Below, piece by piece: positions 1 to 5,645 of a DNA stretch of 6,608 bases (its first letter is position 1; each line of letters opens with the position of its first letter). The DNA is taken from NCBI GenBank assembly GCA_963616135.1, contig CAVEJT010000041.1, forward strand, positions 1 through 6,608, read 5' to 3'. A program made the translations under genes and the position numbers. Source of the stretch: UMGS1613 sp963616135 (GTDB lineage Bacteria > Bacillota_I > Bacilli_A > RF39 > UBA660). The notes beneath the pieces are model-generated. The model was not told the DNA's origin and did not search any database. It saw nothing but the letters and a program-made list of their open reading frames with translations.

Positions 1-16
1 TACCTTTACTATGTTA

Positions 17-45
17 ATTATACTAAAAAATATAGATTAAATCAA
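17..45 (-). promoter_or_regulatory. candidate sigma-A promoter firing left, out of the window
   Basis: On the minus strand TTGATT (40-45) and TATAAT (17-22) are separated by 17 bases, a good vegetative promoter. The sequence that follows on the minus strand includes AAAGG (3-7), which could be the ribosome binding site of a gene starting just beyond the left edge. The -35 box lies in the terminator hairpin and contains the TGA stop of the 228-residue gene. AT-rich DNA makes chance TATAAT common, so this rests on the spacing and the SD-like string. Confidence 0.45.
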
Positions 46-57
46 TCTATATTTTTT
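25..57 (-). terminator. intrinsic terminator after the lon-linked gene
   Basis: A perfect 14-bp inverted repeat (25-38 and 44-57) encloses a 5-base loop. The outer six pairs are A:T, so on either strand the second arm ends in a run of six T. It contains the TGA stop (42-44) of the 228-residue gene and so ends the lon transcript. The stem is low in GC, with two G:C pairs only, but this is normal for such an AT-rich genome. Confidence 0.75.
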
Positions 58-728
58 GTTCTTTTTTTAATATCTTTTATAAATCTTTTATTTAATTTTT
101 TTATATTATGATTATTATATTTTTCTTCTTTTAATTTCAAAACTGAAATTGTTCTATTATAAAATGTTGAATCTGTGAAAAGTTGTGGTTTTTCATGTAA
201 AAAAGCGTTTAATGAATTGTAATACAATGGATCATCTATTAAGTTTTGCAATTCATATTTTTCAAATTCTTCATCTGTTGTATCAAATTCATTTTGAGCT
301 GCAAAAACTAATAAGTCGTTACATATTGATTGTTTAATATTGCTTATTTCTCTTTCTACTTCTTCTGCACTATATGATAGACATTTTTTATTATCTTGTC
401 TTTTATATAATTCATATTTATAATAAGATATAGAATTATCTATCGTACTTTGATTCATTATTTTTATTATTTCGTTTACTAAGTTTATTCTTTCTTCTCT
501 TTTTTCATCATAAACTTCTCTTGCTTGATATAAGTAATTATATATATTGTTTTTTGTATCTTCTGAAAGAAGTTTTTTTTCTACAAATGTTTTTATAGCT
601 TCCCTTAAACATTCTATTATACTTGGTCTAAACCAATACTGTTTTTCACTATAATCATTATTTAATTCATTAAACATTATATATAATCCTACCTTTATTG
701 TCCTATAACCTATATATTTATCTTCCAT
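42..728 (-). CDS. unrecognised 228-residue protein, translationally coupled to lon
   Basis: I do not recognise this protein. It has no signal peptide or membrane segment and looks soluble and mostly helical. Residues about 36-95 form a charged helical stretch, 121-142 another amphipathic one, and the last 30 residues are rich in Lys and Arg. There are three cysteines (40, 116, 136) with no metal-binding spacing. The ATG start (726-728) overlaps the lon TAA stop by one base (TAATG), and a strong GGAGG (736-740) lies 7 bases upstream inside the end of lon, so the start is secure and translation is probably coupled to lon. A terminator follows at its stop. It could be a Lon substrate, adaptor or regulator, but only the linkage suggests this. 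A long frame without stops in such AT-rich DNA, together with a proper ribosome binding site, supports a real gene. Confidence 0.85.
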   Translation of the reverse strand: MEDKYIGYRTIKVGLYIMFNELNNDYSEKQYWFRPSIIECLREAIKTFVEKKLLSEDTKNNIYNYLYQAREVYDEKREERINLVNEIIKIMNQSTIDNSISYYKYELYKRQDNKKCLSYSAEEVEREISNIKQSICNDLLVFAAQNEFDTTDEEFEKYELQNLIDDPLYYNSLNAFLHEKPQLFTDSTFYNRTISVLKLKEEKYNNHNIKKLNKRFIKDIKKRTKNID

Positions 729-3019
729 TACTTTTCCTCCGTTAAATATTTATATATTTCATCATATCGTTTTACTGGTATAAATTGTATTCTACTTTTT
801 ATTGTATCACTTATATCTTCTAAATCACTTAAATTAGAAAAAGGTATAAAAATTGTTCTTATATTATTTATATAAGCACCTATAACTTTCTCTTTTAATG
901 ATCCTATTCTCATTACGTTACCCCTTAGTGTTATTTCTCCGGTAAAAGCTATATCATCTCTTATTTTTAAATTGGTTAAATCACTTATTATAGCAGTTAC
1001 TAATGTAACCCCAGCACTAGGTCCTTCTTTTTTTATAGCAATATTAGGTACATTTATATGTATATCATTATCAAATAATTTATAATCTATACCAAATGCT
1101 TTATAATTTGCTTTAATATAACTAAGTGCAACTTTAGCACTCTCTATCATTATATCACCAAGAGATCCTGTAAGTATTAAATTACCACTTCCATTAAAAT
1201 GATTTACTTCAATAGGAAGTATATCTCCTCCATTATTTGTATAAGCAAGACCATTTACAATACCTATATCACTGTTTGGTTTATCTATATCATATATTCT
1301 TTTTCCTAAATATCCCTCTATATTATTAATGGTTAAATTTAATCTTTTATTATTTATTATTTTATTAGTAACTACTTTTCTAACTATTTTAGATATCATT
1401 CTCTCTAACTCTCTTAGACCTGATTCTTTTGTATAATATCTAATTATATCTAATATTTCTTCATCTTTTATTTTTATATTTTTAGTTCCGTGATTTTTAC
1501 ATATTATTGGTATTAAATAATTTTTTGCTATTTCTAACTTTTCTAATTCTGTATATCCACTTATATTAATTATCTCTAATCTATCTCTTAATGCTTCTGG
1601 TATGGTTGTAATATCATTTGCAGTTGTTATAAATAACACTTTAGATAAATCAAATTCTTCATCTATATAGTTATCTTTAAAGTATTTATTTTGATTTGTG
1701 TCTAACACCTCTAATAGAGCACTTGCTGGATCCCCTTTATAATTACTGCCCATTTTATCTATTTCATCTATCAAAAATACTGGATTAGAACTTTTAGCTC
1801 TTTTTATTCCATCTATGATTTTTCCGTATGTAGCGCCTATATATGTTCTTATGTGTCCTTTTATAACCCCTTCATCATCAAGACCACCTACTGATATTTT
1901 TACAAACTTCCTACCTAAGCTTTTTGCAACTGAATAAGCAAACGTAGTTTTTCCTACACCTGGAGGGCCTACTAAGCATATTATTGGTGTATTGATATTA
2001 TTAGATTGATTTTTTATAGCTAAATATTCTATAATTCTTTCTTTGGCTTCAGTAAGGCCAAAATGACTCTCATCTAAACTATTTAATACTTGATTTAAAT
2101 CTTCTATGTCATTTGTGTATGTATTCCAAGGAAGATTAATCATAATATCAATATAATTTCTTACTATACTAACTTCAGGAGACATCACAGACATGTTTTC
2201 ATATCTATCTATTTCATATCTTATTTTATTTTTTATTGTATCATTTATATTTAATTCTTCTAATTTTTCTTTTAATTTAGATACTTCAACTTCTTTTGGT
2301 GAAATTTCTCCTAATTCACTTTTAAGTACTTTTATCTTTTCCTTTAAGTAAAAATCTTTTTGATCTTTATCTAATTCTCTTTTAACTTTAGAATCTATAT
2401 GTTTTTCTATATTAAATAATTGTTCTTCTTTATATATATCTTCAAGTAACATTTTTGTTCTTTTAATTGAACTAGTTTCTTTTAAATATTTTAATTTAGA
2501 TGAGTTATCTATAGGCATATGATTTACTATTATATCCGTTATTTCGTTTAAACTTTCTTTATTTTGTATTAAAGCCTCTAAACTATTACTCATATTAGGA
2601 ACATTGTCTATATATTCTTCTAATTCTTTACGTAATTTTTTTATATTACCTATTTCTTCATCTTTATCTATTTTCTCTTCTATTACTTCTTCTATTATTG
2701 ATTCTATTGTATCTCGATTAGGGTTTAAATATTCTATTACTAATCCTCTTTTTAATCCTTTAAGTGATATTCTAACTTTACCATTTGGTAACAATAATTT
2801 ACGCGTTATGTGTGCGATTATACCTATTTTTGGTAATGATTTTATTGAAATTTCTTCTTCTAAACTAGGTACTGTTACTACAAATAATTTATTATTATGA
2901 AATAGTTCTGATTCATCTATTATACTCTTGCTTGTTTCATCTTCAAATTCTAACTTTATTTCATTAAAAGGCATAAGGACTGTGCCTTTTAATAATATAA
3001 CTGGTAAATTTAATTTCAC
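728..3019 (-). CDS. lon: ATP-dependent Lon protease (LonA type)
   Basis: This is cytoplasmic LonA, the hexameric AAA+ protease that unfolds and degrades misfolded and regulatory proteins. In 763 residues it has the N-terminal substrate-binding domain (about 1-190), a coiled linker (about 195-280), the AAA+ module and the protease domain (about 585-760). Visible motifs are Walker A GPPGVGKT (351-358), Walker B FLIDEID (415-421), sensor-1 Asn468, a likely arginine finger Arg480, sensor-2 Arg536, the catalytic serine in GPSAG (Ser668) and the partner Lys711, 43 residues later as in E. coli Lon. All catalytic residues are present. The length is close to that of other LonA proteins (about 770-785). 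The GTG start at 3017-3019 is chosen because GGGAGGTG lies 5 bases upstream and the protein then begins with the typical Lon N-terminus (LNLPVILLKG). A longer TTG start at 3073 falls in the promoter -35 box. I saw no CIRCE or CtsR heat-shock operator upstream. Confidence 0.97.
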   Translation of the reverse strand: MKLNLPVILLKGTVLMPFNEIKLEFEDETSKSIIDESELFHNNKLFVVTVPSLEEEISIKSLPKIGIIAHITRKLLLPNGKVRISLKGLKRGLVIEYLNPNRDTIESIIEEVIEEKIDKDEEIGNIKKLRKELEEYIDNVPNMSNSLEALIQNKESLNEITDIIVNHMPIDNSSKLKYLKETSSIKRTKMLLEDIYKEEQLFNIEKHIDSKVKRELDKDQKDFYLKEKIKVLKSELGEISPKEVEVSKLKEKLEELNINDTIKNKIRYEIDRYENMSVMSPEVSIVRNYIDIMINLPWNTYTNDIEDLNQVLNSLDESHFGLTEAKERIIEYLAIKNQSNNINTPIICLVGPPGVGKTTFAYSVAKSLGRKFVKISVGGLDDEGVIKGHIRTYIGATYGKIIDGIKRAKSSNPVFLIDEIDKMGSNYKGDPASALLEVLDTNQNKYFKDNYIDEEFDLSKVLFITTANDITTIPEALRDRLEIINISGYTELEKLEIAKNYLIPIICKNHGTKNIKIKDEEILDIIRYYTKESGLRELERMISKIVRKVVTNKIINNKRLNLTINNIEGYLGKRIYDIDKPNSDIGIVNGLAYTNNGGDILPIEVNHFNGSGNLILTGSLGDIMIESAKVALSYIKANYKAFGIDYKLFDNDIHINVPNIAIKKEGPSAGVTLVTAIISDLTNLKIRDDIAFTGEITLRGNVMRIGSLKEKVIGAYINNIRTIFIPFSNLSDLEDISDTIKSRIQFIPVKRYDEIYKYLTEEK

Positions 3020-3024
3020 AAAGG

Positions 3025-3032
3025 CACCTCCC
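3025..3032 (-). promoter_or_regulatory. ribosome binding site of lon
   Basis: GGGAGGTG on the minus strand is a near-perfect Shine-Dalgarno match, 5 bases before the GTG at 3017-3019. It fixes the start of lon at a GTG and rules out the longer in-frame TTG. Confidence 0.9.
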
Positions 3033-3044
3033 AAATTGATTTTT

Positions 3045-3073
3045 ATTATATACATCCAAATAATAAAAGTCAA
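3045..3073 (-). promoter_or_regulatory. sigma-A promoter of lon
   Basis: On the minus strand TTGACT (3068-3073) and a perfect TATAAT (3045-3050) are 17 bases apart. Transcription would begin near 3038, leaving about 19 bases of leader with the ribosome binding site at 3025-3032. No inverted repeat or known heat-shock operator overlaps it, so constitutive housekeeping expression is the simplest reading. Confidence 0.85.
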
Positions 3074-3089
3074 TGAATTTCTTATTTTT

Positions 3090-3119
3090 TTGAATAACTT
3101 TTTTTCGTGTTCATATATT
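3090..3119 (+). promoter_or_regulatory. candidate spoIVA promoter (sigma-E or sigma-A)
   Basis: Two overlapping readings exist. For sigma-E, the mother-cell factor that transcribes spoIVA in Bacillus, GAATAAC (3092-3098) and CATATATT (3112-3119) lie 13 bases apart, against a consensus of about KMATATT and CATACAMT. For sigma-A, TTGAAT (3090-3095) and TATATT (3114-3119) lie 18 bases apart. Either would start near 3126, giving a leader of about 15 bases. What is known of the family favours sigma-E; the sequence alone does not decide it. Confidence 0.45.
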
Positions 3120-3127
3120 TAATTAGA

Positions 3128-3135
3128 AAGTAGGT
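3128..3135 (+). promoter_or_regulatory. imperfect ribosome binding site of spoIVA
   Basis: AAGTAGGT resembles the AAGGAGGT consensus with one mismatch and lies 5 bases before the ATG at 3141. It is weaker than the lon site on the other side of the divergent region. Confidence 0.7.
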
Positions 3136-3140
3136 AAATT

Positions 3141-4616
3141 ATGGAAAAGTTAGAAATTATTAAAAGTATTTCAGATAGAACTGGTGGAGATTTATATTTG
3201 GGTGTTGTTGGTGCGGTTAGAACTGGTAAATCAACATTTATTAAGAAATTTATTGAAAATCTAGTCGTACCTAATATTGAAGATGAATATGAAAGAAAAA
3301 GATGTTTAGATGAAATACCTCAATCTGCTCAAGGTAAAATGATTATGACAACAGAGCCTAAATTTGTTCCAAGTAATGCAGCTAATATTAATATAGATAA
3401 TTTTAGCTGTAATGTTAGATTAGTAGATTGTGTTGGATATGTAATTGATGGTGCGAAAGGATATGAAGATGAAAATGGTCCAAGAATGGTAAAAACACCT
3501 TGGTATGATGAAGAAATACCATTTGTTGAAGCTGCAGAAATTGGTACTGAAAAGGTTATAAAAGATCATTCTAGTATAGGAATTGTTGTTACTACTGATG
3601 GTTCTTTTGGTGAAATATCTAGATCAAGTTATGTAGAAGCTGAACAACGAATAGTTGAAGAATTAAGAGATATAGGTAAACCATTTATAGTAATATTAAA
3701 TTCAGCACATCCTACCCTACCTGAAACTGAGAGAATGGCTGAAAAATTATCTAGTGATTATCAAGTACCTGTCCTTCCTCTTTCTATCGAAACTATGACT
3801 GAAAAAGAAGTATTTAGTGTACTTAGAGAATCACTTTATGAATTCCCTGTTACTGAAGTTAAAGTAAATATGCCAGATTGGATAGCTTGCTTAAATCCAA
3901 CTAATTCACTCAAATCTGAATACATAGAAAAAATAAGAGAAAGTGTTATTGAAGTTGATAAGTTAAGAGATATAGAAAGTATTACTAATCACTTTTCAGA
4001 TTGTGAACATATTAAAAAAGCATATATTTCAGATGTTGACACTTCAACTGGTATTGTTACTATAAATTTAGAAGCTCCAGATGGTTTATATGACGAAGTT
4101 CTAAAAAATACTATGGGAATAGATGTTAGAAGTAAAGCAGATCTTCTTATGTTATTCCAAGACTACAATGAAGCCAAAATGGAATATGATCAAATAAAAG
4201 GTGCGCTTAAAATGGTTAGAACAACAGGATATGGAGTTGCATCTCCTACATTAAATGATATGAAATTAGAAACCCCTGAAATTATTAAACAAGGTTCGCG
4301 TTATGGTATTAAATTAAAAGCAGTTGCTCCTTCTATACATATGATAAGAGTTGATGTAGAATCTACTTTTGAGCCTATCATAGGATCTGAATTACAAAGT
4401 AAACAATTAATAGATTACCTTATGAAGGATAAAGATACTGACCCTAGCGCTATATGGAAAAGTGAAATATTTGGAAGAAGTATAGATAACATAGTTAAAG
4501 AAGGTATTCAGGCTAAACTTTCATTAACACCTGAAAATGCAAGATACAAATTACAACAAACACTTACTAAATTAGTTAATAAAGGTTCTGGTAACTTGTT
4601 CGCTATAGTAATATAA
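3141..4616 (+). CDS. spoIVA: stage IV sporulation protein A, spore-coat basement ATPase
   Basis: SpoIVA is a cytoskeleton-like ATPase made in the mother cell. In Bacillus subtilis it is anchored to the forespore surface by SpoVM, polymerises irreversibly on ATP hydrolysis, forms the base on which the coat is built and is also needed for the cortex. This 491-residue protein matches the B. subtilis protein (492) from end to end as I recall it. It begins MEKLEI and carries Walker A GAVRTGKST (24-32, Lys30), the sensor threonines Thr70-Thr71 within IMTTEPKFVP, a Walker B-like VDCVGY (Asp96), the GAKGYEDENGPRM stretch, and the C-terminal SIHMI, EGIQAKLSL and PENARYKL blocks that end in GSGNLFAIVI. 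All ATPase residues are present and nothing looks decayed. It is divergent from lon and convergent with the HAD gene. The protein strongly implies sporulation ability or recent descent from a spore former. Confidence 0.98.
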   Translation: MEKLEIIKSISDRTGGDLYLGVVGAVRTGKSTFIKKFIENLVVPNIEDEYERKRCLDEIPQSAQGKMIMTTEPKFVPSNAANINIDNFSCNVRLVDCVGYVIDGAKGYEDENGPRMVKTPWYDEEIPFVEAAEIGTEKVIKDHSSIGIVVTTDGSFGEISRSSYVEAEQRIVEELRDIGKPFIVILNSAHPTLPETERMAEKLSSDYQVPVLPLSIETMTEKEVFSVLRESLYEFPVTEVKVNMPDWIACLNPTNSLKSEYIEKIRESVIEVDKLRDIESITNHFSDCEHIKKAYISDVDTSTGIVTINLEAPDGLYDEVLKNTMGIDVRSKADLLMLFQDYNEAKMEYDQIKGALKMVRTTGYGVASPTLNDMKLETPEIIKQGSRYGIKLKAVAPSIHMIRVDVESTFEPIIGSELQSKQLIDYLMKDKDTDPSAIWKSEIFGRSIDNIVKEGIQAKLSLTPENARYKLQQTLTKLVNKGSGNLFAIVI

Positions 4617-4641
4617 AAACTGATTATTTAATCAGTTTTTT
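4615..4641. terminator. bidirectional terminator between spoIVA and the HAD gene
   Basis: An 11-bp perfect inverted repeat (4615-4625 and 4630-4640) with a 4-base ATTT loop has T runs on both strands, six on the plus strand (4636-4641) and five on the minus strand. It overlaps the TAA of spoIVA (4614-4616) and contains the TAA of the HAD gene (4624-4626), so one hairpin serves both convergent transcripts. Confidence 0.85.
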
Positions 4642-5127
4642 CATCTTTATATTCTCTTTTAATTTTTGTTCTATTAAAGGTATGTGCTCCATGCAAAGTC
4701 CAAGTGGTAAGCCATCTTTCTTATAAAAATTAGTTTTAATAAGTTTAGTATTTTCATATTTTTTTAAATGACAAACTTCATCATCCAATATAACAAAATT
4801 ATCAACGTCATGTTTTTTTAAATAATCATCTATCTGTTCTTCTCTAAAACAAAAATCTGTAGTGGTGATATCATAAATTTCTATACCATATTTTTTAAAC
4901 AAATCATATAAATCTTTACCTCTAATAGTTCCAAGTAAAACTTTATCATTTTCTTTATGAAAAAAATATCTCCAAGATGAACTTAATACTATTTTAGCTT
5001 TTGTATTATCTATTATTTCTTTTAAATATTCTAATCTAAAAACATCTATATCTAAATCTGTAGATTTCTCTATATATGTTTCTTCAGTATTTAAAACTCC
5101 ATCTATATCAAGAAATATAACTTTCAT
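4624..5127 (-). CDS. small HAD-fold protein (HAD_SAK_2-like), probable hydrolase
   Basis: A 167-residue single-domain protein of the haloacid dehalogenase fold. It starts MKVIFLDIDGVLN, giving the nucleophile Asp7 and acid/base Asp9 of motif I. A motif II-like segment IVLSSSWR (46-53) follows, then REEQIDDYL (95-103) and the acidic motif IV FVILDDE (111-117, Asp115 and Asp116) that would bind magnesium. The SSSWR and R-x-x-x-I-x-x-YL pattern resembles the HAD domain described in Swiss Army Knife RNA-repair proteins (Pfam HAD_SAK_2). Members are often stand-alone proteins of unknown substrate; phosphatase activity on a nucleotide or nucleic-acid end is a guess from the family. No cap domain is evident. 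GGTGA (5132-5136) precedes the ATG by 4 bases. The last codons form one arm of the terminator shared with spoIVA. Confidence 0.85.
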   Translation of the reverse strand: MKVIFLDIDGVLNTEETYIEKSTDLDIDVFRLEYLKEIIDNTKAKIVLSSSWRYFFHKENDKVLLGTIRGKDLYDLFKKYGIEIYDITTTDFCFREEQIDDYLKKHDVDNFVILDDEVCHLKKYENTKLIKTNFYKKDGLPLGLCMEHIPLIEQKLKENIKMKKLIK

Positions 5128-5143
5128 AAAATCACCAAAAGAT

Positions 5144-5152
5144 ATTATAACA
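5144..5152 (-). promoter_or_regulatory. candidate extended -10 element for the HAD gene
   Basis: On the minus strand TGTTATAAT is an exact extended -10 (TG-N-TATAAT). It overlaps the stop codon of the upstream 147-residue gene. A second TATAAT lies 10 bases upstream (5154-5159). Neither has a recognisable -35 box, and the implied leader would be about 10 bases. Cotranscription from the upstream gene is equally possible, since I see no hairpin terminator between the two. Confidence 0.35.
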
Positions 5153-5588
5153 CATTATAAGTAATAACACTATTTTCCATTAAATTCATCATTTCTATAT
5201 CATTTAATTTCTTTTTTATTTTAATATATATATTATCATTATTAGTAATAATTTCTATTTTATCTATTATATTTAGAGGTATATCATCTACTAAATATAA
5301 AAATTCAGTATCAGTTGTCATTATTCTCATATCTACTTGATTTTTAAAATAATCATAATAATCTAATTCTTCTTTTTCTAAGTGTAATATAACTCCATAA
5401 AACTTATCCACATATACTGTTATTTCATAGAATCCCTCTACTTTAATATTATATTTATTATTTAATATTTTAAATAGTCTTTTAAAATATATTTCAAGTT
5501 CTTCCTTTTTATTAAAATCTATATCTTTTATAAAGTTTGACTTTAAATATATATCAAATTCTTTATCATCTATGAATTTTACACTCAT
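5145..5588 (-). CDS. unrecognised 147-residue acidic protein
   Basis: I cannot assign this protein to a family. It looks soluble, with no signal peptide or membrane segment. A helical N-terminal half (about residues 8-46) is followed by an apparent beta-hairpin (about 51-71, GFYEITVYVD then GVILHLE), an acidic DYYDYF patch (76-81) and another likely hairpin (about 109-127). There are no cysteines or histidine-rich catalytic motifs; His69 is the only histidine. The ATG at 5586-5588 is preferred because AGGTGA (5594-5599) sits 5 bases upstream. An in-frame GTG three codons earlier (5595-5597) is itself part of that Shine-Dalgarno sequence. The gene follows the engB terminator and precedes the HAD gene by 17 bases. 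A small alpha/beta regulatory or binding protein is plausible, with no direct evidence. Confidence 0.8.
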   Translation of the reverse strand: MSVKFIDDKEFDIYLKSNFIKDIDFNKKEELEIYFKRLFKILNNKYNIKVEGFYEITVYVDKFYGVILHLEKEELDYYDYFKNQVDMRIMTTDTEFLYLVDDIPLNIIDKIEIITNNDNIYIKIKKKLNDIEMMNLMENSVITYNVL

Positions 5589-5593
5589 TTTAT

Positions 5594-5599
5594 TCACCT
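5594..5599 (-). promoter_or_regulatory. ribosome binding site that decides the start of the 147-residue gene
   Basis: AGGTGA on the minus strand lies 5 bases before the ATG at 5586-5588. The GTG inside it is in frame with the gene but would have no ribosome binding site of its own, so it is not the start. Confidence 0.8.
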
Positions 5600-5601
5600 A
5601 T

Positions 5602-5612
5602 TTTATAGTATG
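5602..5612 (-). promoter_or_regulatory. possible promoter -10 region of the 147-residue gene
   Basis: Just after the engB terminator the minus strand reads CATACTATAAA. It contains TATAAA (5602-5607), usable by sigma-A, and CATACTAT (5605-5612), which differs at one base from the sigma-E -10 consensus CATACAMT and also fits the sigma-K form CATANNNTA. No convincing -35 element of any class lies at the right distance. A promoter is expected here because a terminator lies directly upstream. Confidence 0.3.
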
Positions 5613-5645
5613 AAAAAAGAACAATTAAGCTACATTGTCCTTTCT
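5613..5645 (-). terminator. intrinsic terminator of engB
   Basis: On the minus-strand RNA a 12-bp stem with two G-U pairs forms between 5634-5645 and 5614-5625, with an 8-base loop (5626-5633) and a run of six U (5618-5613) that partly belongs to the stem. The engB TAG stop (5630-5632) sits in the loop. It should separate engB from the 147-residue gene, though a stem with so few G:C pairs may be leaky. Confidence 0.6.

Noticed and set aside
17..44. Mollicutes code, with TGA at 42-44 read as tryptophan
   Set aside because: Conserved tryptophans checked in Lon and SpoIVA are TGG. The TGA sits in a terminator hairpin, and reading through would add only 8 residues.
2604..2900. 98-codon open frame on the plus strand
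   Set aside because: It lies wholly antisense to lon. Its Ser/Ile-rich product is what the complement of lon codons gives, and it lacks a ribosome binding site.
2928..3122. 64-codon open frame on the plus strand
   Set aside because: It is antisense to the start of lon, runs through both divergent promoters and has no family resemblance.
3020..3140. Heat-shock operators (CIRCE or CtsR) upstream of lon
   Set aside because: I looked for the TTAGCACTC inverted repeat and the GGTCAAA tandem repeat and saw neither. The AGTCAA at 3068-3073 is just the reverse complement of the -35 box.
5144..5170. Short direct repeats (ATTATAA at 5144 and 5154, ATAACAC variants) as a binding-site array
   Set aside because: Two short AT-only copies with a 10-base period are expected by chance in this composition and explain nothing further.
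5586..5597. GTG start three codons upstream for the 147-residue gene
   Set aside because: The GTG is part of the Shine-Dalgarno sequence AGGTGA that serves the ATG at 5588, and it has no site of its own.
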